Numbered from the stretch's first letter, positions 37,228 to 45,841 are shown. The stretch is 64,000 nt of DNA from Jatrophihabitans sp. GAS493 (GCF_900230215.1 NZ_LT907982.1:3763568-3827567); one strand, 5' to 3'. Translations and numbers: made by a program. Notes: generated by a model not told the origin, from the sequence alone.

Positions 37228-37608
37228 TTACCGGCCAGCGGCCTCGAGTTGATCCTTCACGGCCCAGAAGTTGCGTTTCGCACGTAACGCGTGGGATCGC
37301 TGAGCCCGACGGACCGCCCGCCGACCGAGGCGTCCGCTCGTCGAATCCAGGCGCAGGAAGTAATGCAGCACCACGCCTTCGTAGGCCGGTTCGAGCCAGA
37401 TCTCCATCGAACCCGACATTCCCTGCCGACTGAAATCGGTACAGGATGTGACGAACCACTGGATACCCAGCGGCCCCCGGTCGCGGTCTATTCTCAGTGT
37501 CATTCCTGGCCACCAACGTGACCAGTTCGTCTGGTCGGCGATGACCGGCGCGACCGCCACCGGGGCGGCCGCGATCCACGTCGCGTCGACCAGATCAACC
37601 TCAGGCAT
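37228..37608 (-). CDS. Second SRPBCC/polyketide-cyclase-like protein
   Basis: 126 residues, beginning VDLVDATWIAAAPVAVAPVIADQTNWSRWWPGM, the same fold start as its neighbour but with little identity, and ending in a basic helix. It heads the leftward SRPBCC-SRPBCC-ArsA-DUF5304 cluster, as Rv2186c does in M. tuberculosis. Divergent from fadD15, 137 bp away. Confidence 0.82.
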   Translation of the reverse strand: MPEVDLVDATWIAAAPVAVAPVIADQTNWSRWWPGMTLRIDRDRGPLGIQWFVTSCTDFSRQGMSGSMEIWLEPAYEGVVLHYFLRLDSTSGRLGRRAVRRAQRSHALRAKRNFWAVKDQLEAAGR

Positions 37609-37672
37609 CGGTACAGGATGACACTCGTCCGAAGGGGGACGTCAGTCGGCCGGCGGTCGACGGTCCCTACTA

Positions 37673-37694
37673 TGGTGTGAAGCATTCCACACCA
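37673..37694. promoter_or_regulatory. Palindromic operator candidate before fadD15
   Basis: TGGTGTG, 8-nt spacer, CACACCA: perfect 7-bp arms. TACTAT at 37668-37673 is a possible -10 for fadD15, which would place the palindrome over the transcription start, typical of repression. The site is in the shared spacer of the SRPBCC cluster and fadD15. The regulator is unknown. Confidence 0.5.
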
Positions 37695-37745
37695 ATGCAC
37701 TTGGACGGAACAGGGCAGACAACGCTTTAGGAAAGGGCACCAGCC

Positions 37746-39551
37746 GTGCGCGAGATCGCCGTCCCCAGCACCAATATCGAGGCTCCCTATAGCAGCACGG
37801 CGCAGTGCGTCTTCAACAATGCTCGGGACTACCCGACGCGGGTAGCGCTACGCCGGCGCGCCGAGAGCGGCTGGTCCGACGTCACCACCACAGACTTCGC
37901 CAACCAGGTGACCGACGTCGCCAAGGGCTTGCTGAACGCCGGGATCGACGCCGGTGACCGGGTAGCGCTGATGAGCAAGACCCGGTACGAGTGGACTGTC
38001 GCCGACTTCGCCGTGCTGGCGATCGGCGCCGTCGTGGTACCGATCTACGAGACCTCCAGCGCCGAGCAGATCGAATGGATCCTCGCCGACTCCGGCGCCA
38101 AGGCAGTCTTCGTGGAGTCGCAGGTGCACGCCGGGCTGGTCGAATCGGTGCGATCGGCCGCCCCCGATCTCGCCCACGTCTGGCTCTTCGACGAAGACGC
38201 CTTCGAGGCGCTGCGGGTGCAGGGCGCCGACGTGGCTACCGAGGAGATCCAGAAGCGTCTGGAGGCGACCTCGCTCGAGGACGCGGCATCGATCATCTAC
38301 ACCTCCGGCACGACCGGTCGCCCGAAGGGTTGCGTGCTCCTGCACCGCAGCTTCATTGCCGAGATCACCGACGTGACGGCCAACCTCGGGGACCTCTTCG
38401 AGATCGGCTCATCGACGCTGCTGTTTCTGCCCATCGCCCACGTTTTCGGACGGGTTATCGAGATCGGCGCCATCGCGAACGGCACCGTACTCGGCCACAC
38501 CGCGGACATCTCCAACCTGCTCCCCGATCTGGCGTCGTTCAAGCCGACCTTCATCCTCAGCGTTCCGCGGGTCTTTGAGAAGGTCTTCAACACCGCCAAG
38601 CAGCGCGCCCACGCCGATGGCAAGGGTTCGATCTTCGACAAGGCGACCGACGTTGCGATCAGGCACTCCGAGGCGGTCGAGACCGGCCATGTCGGCCTCC
38701 GGCTGAAGTTGACGCACGCTGTCTTCGACAAGCTCGTCTACTCCAAGCTTCGGGCTGCACTCGGTGGCGAGTGCCGCGCCGCCGTCTCCGGCGGCGCCCC
38801 GCTCGGCACCCGGCTCGGGCACTTCTTCCGCGGTGTCGGGGTAACGATCTACGAGGGGTACGGCCTCACCGAGACCACCGCCGGAATCGCGGTCAACCGC
38901 CCCGGCAACATCCGTATCGGAACCGTCGGCCAGCCGGTTCCCGGCGTATCGGCCCGAGTCGCCGACGACGGCGAACTGCTTATTCACGGCACGCTCGTCT
39001 TCGACCGGTACTGGCGCAACGAGGCGGCGACGAGCGAGGCGATCGACGCCGACGGCTGGTTCCACAGCGGCGACATCGGCGAGATCGACTCCGAGGGATA
39101 CATCAAGATCACCGGTAGAAAGAAAGAGATTCTGGTGACCGCCGGCGGCAAGAACGTCGCCCCGGCGGTACTCGAGGACCGGGTCCGGGCGCACTGGTTG
39201 GTGAGTCAGTGCCTCGTCGTCGGAGACGGCCAGCCCTACATCTCCGCACTTGTCACGATCGATCCGGAGGCCTTCCCGACCTGGCTGAAGGACGCCGGTC
39301 GCTCGGAGACCACCACCCTGGCCGATGTGGTCGACGACCCGGCGCTGCGCGCGGAGATCCAGGTGGCCGTCGACGACGCCAACAAGGCCGTCAGCAAGGC
39401 TGAGGCGATTCGCAAGTTCGTCGTCCTGCCGACTGATTGGACCGAGGCCACCGGCGAGCTCACACCGTCGCTGAAGCTCAAGCGCAACGTGGTTGAGAAG
39501 CAGTGTTCGGAATTGATCTCAGGGCTCTACTCGGACGTGCAGAAGGTCTGA
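37746..39551 (+). CDS. fadD15: Long-chain acyl-CoA synthetase (FadD15-like)
   Basis: 601 residues, ANL superfamily. Motifs: IIYTSGTTGRPKGC (P-loop), VSGGAPLG, YEGYGLTETTAGI, WFHSGDIGEIDSEGYIKITGRKKE and TAGGKNVAPAVLED. It activates fatty acids to acyl-CoA through acyl-AMP. GTG start with AAAGGG 8 nt upstream. Size and position match M. tuberculosis FadD15 (Rv2187), between the SRPBCC cluster and the PimB-type gene. Confidence 0.9.
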   Translation: MREIAVPSTNIEAPYSSTAQCVFNNARDYPTRVALRRRAESGWSDVTTTDFANQVTDVAKGLLNAGIDAGDRVALMSKTRYEWTVADFAVLAIGAVVVPIYETSSAEQIEWILADSGAKAVFVESQVHAGLVESVRSAAPDLAHVWLFDEDAFEALRVQGADVATEEIQKRLEATSLEDAASIIYTSGTTGRPKGCVLLHRSFIAEITDVTANLGDLFEIGSSTLLFLPIAHVFGRVIEIGAIANGTVLGHTADISNLLPDLASFKPTFILSVPRVFEKVFNTAKQRAHADGKGSIFDKATDVAIRHSEAVETGHVGLRLKLTHAVFDKLVYSKLRAALGGECRAAVSGGAPLGTRLGHFFRGVGVTIYEGYGLTETTAGIAVNRPGNIRIGTVGQPVPGVSARVADDGELLIHGTLVFDRYWRNEAATSEAIDADGWFHSGDIGEIDSEGYIKITGRKKEILVTAGGKNVAPAVLEDRVRAHWLVSQCLVVGDGQPYISALVTIDPEAFPTWLKDAGRSETTTLADVVDDPALRAEIQVAVDDANKAVSKAEAIRKFVVLPTDWTEATGELTPSLKLKRNVVEKQCSELISGLYSDVQKV

Positions 39552-39584
39552 GGTGACCCGGCTTCTCGCCCCAGCGCTGGAGGC

Positions 39585-40721
39585 TCACCGATCGAGCATC
39601 TCGCGCAGGGTGGCCGCCGCGCCCTCCCATTCCCACTCCGCGACGACCCACTGACGGCCGGCCTGACCCATCGAATGGGCCAGCGCGCGGTTCTGCAGCA
39701 ACTGCGCGCAGCGCTGCACGATCGCCACCTGGTCCCGACCGTCGACTAGGTAACCGGTGCTTCCGTCCAGGACCGCGTCCGGGGCACCGCCGGAGTCGCC
39801 GGCGATCACCGGCAGGCCCATCGCCGAGGCCTCCAGGTAGACGATGCCCAGGCCCTCGACGTCCAGCCCGTGACGTCGTGTTCGGCACGGCATCGCGAAG
39901 ACATCCCCGGCGGCGAAGTGGGCGGGCAACTGCTGATGCGGGACGGGGCCGGTGAAGAACACATCGTCGACGACACCTTCGCGTAGAGCCAGTTCGCGGA
40001 GTGACTGCTGGTACCGCCCGTCACCGACGATGAGGAGTGCCGCATCTGGGACGAGCTCTCGCACACCGGCCAGCGCGCTGATCAACGCATCCTGACCCTT
40101 GCGCGGAACGAGCCGTGAAACGCAGACGATTGTCGGTCTGGATCCGAGTCCGAGACCGGCTCTGACCTCGCGGCCGGCCTGCGGATCGGGGGTGAAGACG
40201 GCGGTGTTGACCCCGGGAGCCAGCCGTTCAAGCCGGGCCTCGGCGCCCATCGCCGCCGCGAGGCGGATCCGGGTGTACTCCCCCAGGTACGTCACGATGT
40301 CGCACTCCCGTCCGATGCGACGCAGCATCTGGCGAGCACCCGGAAGCTTCGCCCAACCGACCTCATGTCCGTGGGTGGTCGCGACGAGTTGCTCCACGCC
40401 GGCCCGTCGTAACGCCGGTGCGAGCAGTCCGAGCGGCGCCGCGGCCCCGAACCAGACAGCCGTCGCCCTGAAGTCGCGCGCGGCGGCGGTGATGGCCCGA
40501 CTGGCGGCCGGTGTTGGCAGGAGCATGCCGGTGCCGTGCCGGATGACCCGGAACGGCTGCGCCGCGTCGAATTCCGGCGCGCCCGGAAAGTTCGACGCGT
40601 AGACCAGGAGTTCGTCGGCCGGCTGCCGGGATGCCATGGCGTGCACAAATGACTGAATACCACCCTGCCGAGGTGGGAAGTCGTTGGTGACGATCAGCGT
40701 GCGCCGGGTGCGCTGCGCCAC
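39585..40721 (-). CDS. pimB: GT4 family mannosyltransferase, PimB-type
   Basis: 378 residues, GT-B fold. N-terminal VTNDFPPRQGGIQSFVHAMA, central CVSRLVPRKGQDALI and C-terminal EGLGIVYLEASAMGLPVIAGDSGGAPDAV (donor-binding EX7E). By position and similarity to Rv2188c it probably adds the second mannose from GDP-mannose to phosphatidylinositol mannosides; exact acceptor is inferred. GTG start at 40721. Converges on fadD15. Confidence 0.85.
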   Translation of the reverse strand: MAQRTRRTLIVTNDFPPRQGGIQSFVHAMASRQPADELLVYASNFPGAPEFDAAQPFRVIRHGTGMLLPTPAASRAITAAARDFRATAVWFGAAAPLGLLAPALRRAGVEQLVATTHGHEVGWAKLPGARQMLRRIGRECDIVTYLGEYTRIRLAAAMGAEARLERLAPGVNTAVFTPDPQAGREVRAGLGLGSRPTIVCVSRLVPRKGQDALISALAGVRELVPDAALLIVGDGRYQQSLRELALREGVVDDVFFTGPVPHQQLPAHFAAGDVFAMPCRTRRHGLDVEGLGIVYLEASAMGLPVIAGDSGGAPDAVLDGSTGYLVDGRDQVAIVQRCAQLLQNRALAHSMGQAGRQWVVAEWEWEGAAATLREMLDR

Positions 40722-40765
40722 GGGGCGACTCCGTTCCTACGACTGAAGCTGGTCCGGCTAGGACG

Positions 40766-42097
40766 TCAGCTGAGCTGGGCCCGCAGATAGCTCGACCATT
40801 GGGTGACGAACTGCGCGGTCGATAGACCGAGGAGAGACTTTAGCGCGCCCGTGACGGCCTGGTCGGGGGTTGCCGCCGGAACGGCCTGAATGGCCGCTGC
40901 GACCGCCCGGTAGAACTTGAGCAGGCCCGCCTCGCCGGCCCGCTCGGCAATGTAGCGGCAGGCCAACCAGGACTCTTCGTAGACCGGCGCGATTCGGCTG
41001 TTCTCGCTATTGAAGTCACCGCTGGTCGGCAGTGCCTTCGGCAGCCTTGCGGCCCGGATCTCGCGGCGCAGCTCGGCGGCGGCGAAGGTAGTGGTCTGGC
41101 CGCTGCCGAGATTGGCGACGTACTCGGCGAACCCCTCGATCAGCCAGGTCGGCATCTGACTGCCGACCGTGGGACGGGTGGCGATGAGCGTGACCTCATG
41201 ACGCACGACGATCTGTTCCCCGATGTCGCTGAGTTTCTCGAGATTGGCCGGATTCAGCACCACCCGTTGGCCCAGCAGCTGTCCGACTTCGGGGTTGTCC
41301 ACATCGGCGACGGAGACCGCGTCGATCTGATCGAGGACCAGGTCATTTCCGATGACGGCCGACATCTCAGCCTGGGTGTCGGGAATGACGACGGCGACCT
41401 CCTGGGTCCAACCCGATCCCCAGACCGCCGTCACGGCCTTCACGGCTCGATCTACGACCCCTGCATAGGTGGTGAGGAGCCCGGCGAACTTCGGGTGCGC
41501 CAGCACGAGGCTCGACGCACCCCGGTAGGCGTCGACCTTGCCGAAGTCCCAGAGCCCATGCCAGCTCGCTCCGGCCGCGTCGGCGAGATCGGAGTCGCTG
41601 GAGATCACGGTGCGGCCGTCCCGATGGACGAAGGTGAGCCAGAGCGAGTGGAGGGTGGGGGCTGCATCGACGTCACGCAGCGCATAGGCCAGCTGCACCT
41701 TCACGATCGTTGCGTCGGCGTCAAGCCGCGCAGTCGCCGCGTCGGCCGCCTCAGTTGCGGTAACCGGTGAGTCGATGGTCTCGGCCCAGGACGCCAGCGG
41801 CACGTCCGCGATGTTGTCGAAGGCGGCCAGTTGCTCATCGCGGAAGCCGGCCGCCGCCGCCGATGAGTCGAGACCCGCCGCGAAGCGCGACCGGTCTCGA
41901 GAGATCATGGCACCGCTCTGCCGGGCCAGCAGCGCGGCGATCTCCGCCTGCGTCGGCGTGGTCTGCGGCCCGGCGGCAGGAACGTTGCCAGTGCTTGGCG
42001 AGGCCCACGCGACAACGGCGACCAAACCGAGCAGGGCGACGAGAATCTGTGTCGCGCAGGCAAGCAGTACGGTGCGTCGACGTCGGTGTTTCAGCAC
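40766..42097 (-). CDS. Secreted/anchored metallopeptidase-like protein with altered HEXXH
   Basis: 443 residues: a basic N-terminus, one hydrophobic anchor/signal segment (about 11-32), then an extracytoplasmic region. The second half resembles MA-clan gluzincins: VVRHEVTLIATRP (H300, E301) and TWLIEGFAEYVAN with the third-ligand Glu. The expected second His is Leu304 (CTC codon; CAC would be His), so zinc binding should be impaired. It lies 5 bp after the NlpC/P60 gene, in one operon with it. Possibly a pseudoenzyme tied to cell-wall work. Confidence 0.75.
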   Translation of the reverse strand: MLKHRRRRTVLLACATQILVALLGLVAVVAWASPSTGNVPAAGPQTTPTQAEIAALLARQSGAMISRDRSRFAAGLDSSAAAAGFRDEQLAAFDNIADVPLASWAETIDSPVTATEAADAATARLDADATIVKVQLAYALRDVDAAPTLHSLWLTFVHRDGRTVISSDSDLADAAGASWHGLWDFGKVDAYRGASSLVLAHPKFAGLLTTYAGVVDRAVKAVTAVWGSGWTQEVAVVIPDTQAEMSAVIGNDLVLDQIDAVSVADVDNPEVGQLLGQRVVLNPANLEKLSDIGEQIVVRHEVTLIATRPTVGSQMPTWLIEGFAEYVANLGSGQTTTFAAAELRREIRAARLPKALPTSGDFNSENSRIAPVYEESWLACRYIAERAGEAGLLKFYRAVAAAIQAVPAATPDQAVTGALKSLLGLSTAQFVTQWSSYLRAQLS

Positions 42098-42102
42098 GCC
42101 AA

Positions 42103-43125
42103 TCAGGTTAGCCGGGTTGCTCCGGTGTAGCCGTCTCCAGCCGAAACCGTGATCACCTTGACGTTCTCACCGCTGGTGGGCGCCGAGACGGCCAGGCCAC
42201 CGCCGATGTAGATCTCCACGTGTCCGATCGGGTGGTACAGGAAGATCAGATCGCCGGGCTCGAGCTGGCCGAAGCTCACATGCGTGCCGTAGCTGTACTG
42301 CCCCTCCGCGCTGTGCGGCAGAGAGATGCCAGCTGAGGCATATGCCGCCGAAGTCAGACCGGAGCAGTCGTAGGCCCCTGGCCCACCGGCACCGAAGACG
42401 TACGGCTTGCCGACCTGGGCGAGAGCAAAGGCGACCGCCTTGCCGGCCGCGGCCGTCGGCGCGGGTGCCGTGACCGGCACTGCGGCCTTCACTGCCACAG
42501 CTGTATCGGCCACCGTGTTCGTGTTTCGGTAGGCCGTCTGCTGAACGGCGGTCAGGGTGGCGAGCAGCCCCTGGTACTTGGCGATGGACTGGGCCAGTGT
42601 GGTGCGCTGCGCGTTCAGCGAGTCACGGGTCTTCGTCGCGACGGCCAGTGCCGCGGCCGCGCTCTTCTTGGCCACGGCGGATGCCTTCGCCGCGGCGTCG
42701 AACTGGACGACGACGTCACCGCGATTGGTGGAGATGAGGTTCAGGTTGCTCACCGTGTCGAGGTACTGCTGGCCGCTGTCGCTGGTGAGCAGCGCGCCAG
42801 TCGAGCTGAAGGCCGGAGATTCGTACTGCGCGACGACAACTTCGCTGAGGCGGGCGCGGGCGGCCTTGAATGCCGCCGCCGCCTGTACGGCCTGCCGCTG
42901 GGCGAGATTCGCTGCGGACTGCTTGGCCGACACGTCAGTCTGGGCGCGGTCGTATTTTTCGGTGAGCTGGCTGCTCTGAACAGCCAAGACGTCGAGTTTC
43001 TGCTTCGTGGCAGCGACCGAAGTCGGATCGGCGCCAGCCACGACCGGCAACGCGAAACCAACACCAGCTACGAGGGAACCCGCAAGCAAAAGTCGAATGC
43101 CATTACTAAGGTTCTTCAACGCCAC
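42103..43125 (-). CDS. NlpC/P60 (C40) peptidoglycan hydrolase with coiled coil
   Basis: 340 residues. A signal peptide (about 1-32) is followed by a long Ala-rich coiled coil (about 38-190) and a C-terminal NlpC/P60 domain: AYDCSGLTSAAY (catalytic Cys), LEPGDLIFLYHPIGHVEIYIGGG (His). The layout is that of RipA/Rv2190c-type D,L-endopeptidases used in cell separation. The GTG at 43125 has AAGGAG 11 nt upstream. It is controlled by the c-di-AMP riboswitch just upstream. Confidence 0.92.
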   Translation of the reverse strand: MALKNLSNGIRLLLAGSLVAGVGFALPVVAGADPTSVAATKQKLDVLAVQSSQLTEKYDRAQTDVSAKQSAANLAQRQAVQAAAAFKAARARLSEVVVAQYESPAFSSTGALLTSDSGQQYLDTVSNLNLISTNRGDVVVQFDAAAKASAVAKKSAAAALAVATKTRDSLNAQRTTLAQSIAKYQGLLATLTAVQQTAYRNTNTVADTAVAVKAAVPVTAPAPTAAAGKAVAFALAQVGKPYVFGAGGPGAYDCSGLTSAAYASAGISLPHSAEGQYSYGTHVSFGQLEPGDLIFLYHPIGHVEIYIGGGLAVSAPTSGENVKVITVSAGDGYTGATRLT

Positions 43126-43555
43126 AGTTGGCGCAACTCCTTCTTCCCTTGACCGCCTACCGAGTTAGCTGACGGGTTCGGGCCGGAAGAAGCCCTACGG
43201 CGCTCAGTACTACCCAGTAGCGATACTCGGCAGTAGAGAGACACTGATTCACCCCAGGAACGGTTGGGTCCCCGGTTCACAGGCAAGCAGCAGAGATGGC
43301 AGCCATAAAAGCTGCACCCCCGTGCGAAGCCGTCGTCGTGATTCGGCGGTGACCAAACGGTGAATCCCGGACGGGAATCGGCTAGACGTAAGGTCTCGGA
43401 AAGATTACGGGATGATCGCGTTCCTGAGCAACGGTGACACGACCCAGTATGAGAGTCACCTTTGCACCCGGGCGCCGACTCCAGGGTTTACCTACCCCCA
43501 GGCCTGAGATTTCGCACAATTCGTGACCCACGACACAGCTGGTCTGTGACGTCGC
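43126..43555. other. Long 5' leader and promoter region of the NlpC/P60 operon
   Basis: 430 bp without protein genes. The proximal half (43150-43355) is the riboswitch. The distal part (43356-43555) should contain the promoter; CATACT on the minus strand near 43447-43452 is a possible -10. I see no ORF worth calling. Confidence 0.6.
43150..43355 (-). promoter_or_regulatory. c-di-AMP riboswitch (ydaO/yuaA class)
   Basis: On the minus strand, in the right order, are the class hallmarks: CACCGCCGAATCACG at the 5' side (43338-43352), GGGGACCCA (43265-43273), GGGGTGAATC (43246-43255), and CCGAACCCGTCAGCTAAC (43164-43181) followed by TCGGTAGGCG. The arrangement ends about 25 nt before the NlpC/P60 start. 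In actinobacteria this class commonly sits before cell-wall hydrolase genes and turns them off when c-di-AMP is high; direction here is inferred. Confidence 0.92.
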
Positions 43556-43873
43556 TCATCCGGCTCGGCTACGGCGTGAAGCTTTCGCGTTAAGACCCTG
43601 TCGGGTTTCATTGGAGATCGGTGCGGCCGCCGCCGAACCACTCCCCACTGACGGACTTAGTCGCAACGGAGGAACCAGTCCACCGTCGGCCAGCGCGGCG
43701 AGGGCCGATCGTTCCTGCAGGTCGAGTTCGACCACCGCGACCTGATCGCCGCTGTCCAGCGGAGAAGTGTCGAGTTCGGACCTGGCGAGCGGCGGACTGG
43801 CCAGTAAGACGGTGATGACACAGTCGGCACAGCCGGTGTCGCGGATGGAACAGGTTCGGCAGTCGATCAACAT
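43556..43873 (-). CDS. Small Cys-rich conserved hypothetical protein
   Basis: 105 residues with a perfect GGAGGT 4 nt before the ATG. The N-terminus LIDCRTCSIRDTGCADCVITVLL has C5, C8, C15 and C18 in CxxC-x6-CxxC spacing, a likely zinc or iron site. The middle has ALAALADGGLVPPLRL, and the tail is low-complexity. This small family lies between the C40 peptidase and the exonuclease gene in related actinobacteria. Function unknown. Confidence 0.78.
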   Translation of the reverse strand: MLIDCRTCSIRDTGCADCVITVLLASPPLARSELDTSPLDSGDQVAVVELDLQERSALAALADGGLVPPLRLSPSVGSGSAAAAPISNETRQGLNAKASRRSRAG

Positions 43874-43940
43874 GGTTACCTCCAGGACGTGAACCGGTCG
43901 GCGTCGGCGACGCCATAACCCATCGCCAAGGTATGGAGGG

Positions 43941-43997
43941 GGTCTGACAAATTCGGTTCTGACCGCTGCGCGGCGGGTCGAGAGAAATTGTCGGACC
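43941..43997. repeat. Inverted pair of the GGTCYGACAAWTTC motif
   Basis: GGTCTGACAAATTC at 43941-43954 faces its near-complement at 43984-43997 (12 of 14 positions pair). It lies between the Cys-rich gene and the nuclease gene. The motif is also at 859-872. It may be an operator or a small REP-like element. Confidence 0.45.
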
Positions 43998-44004
43998 CTG
44001 TGAT

Positions 44005-44010
44005 TAGCGT
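44005..44010 (+). promoter_or_regulatory. -10 element of the DEDDh/GIY-YIG gene
   Basis: TAGCGT ends 7 nt before the GTG at 44018; no Shine-Dalgarno, so the mRNA is probably leaderless and the start codon is 44018. Confidence 0.5.
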
Positions 44011-44017
44011 CCGATTC

Positions 44018-45802
44018 GTGAGTTCGACAACAGCCCCCGCGTTCATCCAGACCAGCCTCGACGATCTTGACGAGACGCTTCAGCAGACCACCTTCACCGT
44101 CGTCGATCTGGAGACCACCGGCGGCCGGGCCGGCACCGATGCCATCACCGAGTTCGGTGCCGTGCGCGTACGGGGTGGCGTCGTGCTCGGGGAGTTTCAG
44201 TCGCTGGTCGACCCCGGCATCGGTATCAGTCCGTTTGTCAGTGTGCTCACCGGCATCACCGACTCAATGGTGATCGGGGCGCCTCCGGCCGGCGAGGTAC
44301 TGCTCTCCTTCCTCGAGTTCGCCCGCGGAAGCACACTGGTCGCCCACAACGCGCCGTTCGACGTCGGCTTTCTGCGCGCGGCCGCCGACGCCGGACAGAT
44401 CCCCTGGCCAGCCTTTCCAGTACTCGACACAGCCGTACTGGCTCGTCGAGTGCTGACTCGGGATGAGGTACCCAACTGCAAGCTCTCCACACTGGCGGCC
44501 TACTTCCACGCAACCACGACGCCGGTTCACCGCGCGCTGGCCGACGCTCGCGCCACCGTCGACGTCCTCCACGGGCTGATCGCTCGGCTCGGGAACATCG
44601 GCGTCCAGACGCTGCCTGACCTCAAGGCCTTCACTAGCAAGGTCTCCGACGCGCAGCGCCGGAAGCGGCACCTGGCCGACGGCCTTCCTACCTCGCCTGG
44701 CGTTTACATCTTCCGCGACGAGCGCGGCGAGCCGCTCTACGTCGGGACCAGTCGAAACATTCGCTCGCGGGTGCGGCAGTACTTCCTGGCCAGCGAGACG
44801 CGAAGCCGGATGGGCGAGATGGTCGGCTTAGCGGCCCGCGTCGATCCGGTGGAGTGCAGCCATCCGCTCGAAGCCCAGGTGCGGGAACTGAGGCTGATCG
44901 CTGCCCACAAGCCGCGCTACAACCGCCGATCGAAGTTCCCGGAACGTCAGGTCTGGTTGAAGTTGACCGAGGAGGCCTACCCCCGTCTGTCCATAGTCCG
45001 CGAGGTAAGCGACGACAATGCCCGCTACCTCGGACCGCTGCGTACCCAGCGGCAGGCCGAAGCGATCCGAGACGCAATCCACGACGCGGTTCCGTTACGA
45101 CAATGCAGCGACCGCCTCTCGCTGCGCCGTCGGGTGCGGGCCGCGTGCACACTGGCCGGGATAGGTCGCTGCTGCGCCCCCTGTGAAGGTGAGGTCAGCC
45201 CGGCCGGCTACGCCGAGTTGGCCGATCTGGTCGCGCTCGCCTGGTCCGGTGACGCCCGCCCGCTAATCGAGCCGCTCCAGCTGAAGGTGGAGCAACTGTC
45301 GACGGCCCAGCGTTACGAACATGCCGGTGTTGTCCGTGATCGGATGGCGATCGTGGTCCGCGCCTGTGCTCGCATGCAGCGAATCGGTTCGCTCACCCGC
45401 ATAGAGCAATTAGTGGCGGCCGCCCCCGACGGCTCGGGAGGTTGGGAGCTCTGCGTCGTCAGCCACGGTCGTCTCACCGCTGCGGGGGTAGCGGTGCGGG
45501 GCAGATCACCATGGGAGGTGATCGAAGCCCTGCTAACCAACGCCGAGGCGGTACGTCCCGGGCCCGGCCCACTGCCGGCCGCCTTGGCCGAGGAGACCGA
45601 ATGTGTCCTGCGCTGGCTAGAACAGCCGCTTACCCGGCTCGTGCAGACGTCGCAGGCCTGGTCTCACCCCGCGTTCGGGGCCGGATCGCTCACGCTGGCC
45701 GGCTACGCCAATGAGGGCCAGGCCAATGACCGCCGCCGACGCGAAATGGACCCCTTCGCTGACCGCCGGCGGCTTCCGTTGCTGAGCCGACCGGCGCGGT
45801 GA
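44018..45802 (+). CDS. DEDDh exonuclease fused to a GIY-YIG (UvrC-like) nuclease
   Basis: 594 residues. The N-terminal exonuclease (about 25-190) has FTVVDLETTGG (D, E), LVAHNAPFDVGFL and HRALADARATVDVL. Next is a UvrC-type GIY-YIG domain (about 210-295: GVYIFRDERGEPLYVGTSRNIRSRVRQYF), then a Cys-rich CTLAGIGRCCAPCEG block like the end of UvrC's first nuclease half. The UvrC RNase H-like and HhH domains are absent. M. tuberculosis Rv2191 has the same layout. It probably acts in DNA repair; its reaction is not established to my knowledge. Confidence 0.88.
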   Translation: MSSTTAPAFIQTSLDDLDETLQQTTFTVVDLETTGGRAGTDAITEFGAVRVRGGVVLGEFQSLVDPGIGISPFVSVLTGITDSMVIGAPPAGEVLLSFLEFARGSTLVAHNAPFDVGFLRAAADAGQIPWPAFPVLDTAVLARRVLTRDEVPNCKLSTLAAYFHATTTPVHRALADARATVDVLHGLIARLGNIGVQTLPDLKAFTSKVSDAQRRKRHLADGLPTSPGVYIFRDERGEPLYVGTSRNIRSRVRQYFLASETRSRMGEMVGLAARVDPVECSHPLEAQVRELRLIAAHKPRYNRRSKFPERQVWLKLTEEAYPRLSIVREVSDDNARYLGPLRTQRQAEAIRDAIHDAVPLRQCSDRLSLRRRVRAACTLAGIGRCCAPCEGEVSPAGYAELADLVALAWSGDARPLIEPLQLKVEQLSTAQRYEHAGVVRDRMAIVVRACARMQRIGSLTRIEQLVAAAPDGSGGWELCVVSHGRLTAAGVAVRGRSPWEVIEALLTNAEAVRPGPGPLPAALAEETECVLRWLEQPLTRLVQTSQAWSHPAFGAGSLTLAGYANEGQANDRRRREMDPFADRRRLPLLSRPAR

Positions 45803-45828
45803 CCCGCCCGCGCTGCCGGGATTGTCGA

Positions 45829-45834
45829 TAGGAT
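45829..45834 (+). promoter_or_regulatory. -10 element of the RAM-domain gene
   Basis: TAGGAT ends 7 nt before the ATG at 45842, the leaderless arrangement. Confidence 0.5.
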
Positions 45835-45841
45835 CGCGACC

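Noticed and set aside
37211..37579. Second frame on the minus strand over the upstream SRPBCC gene
   Set aside because: Shadow of the SRPBCC gene, whose fold start and ribosome context are better.
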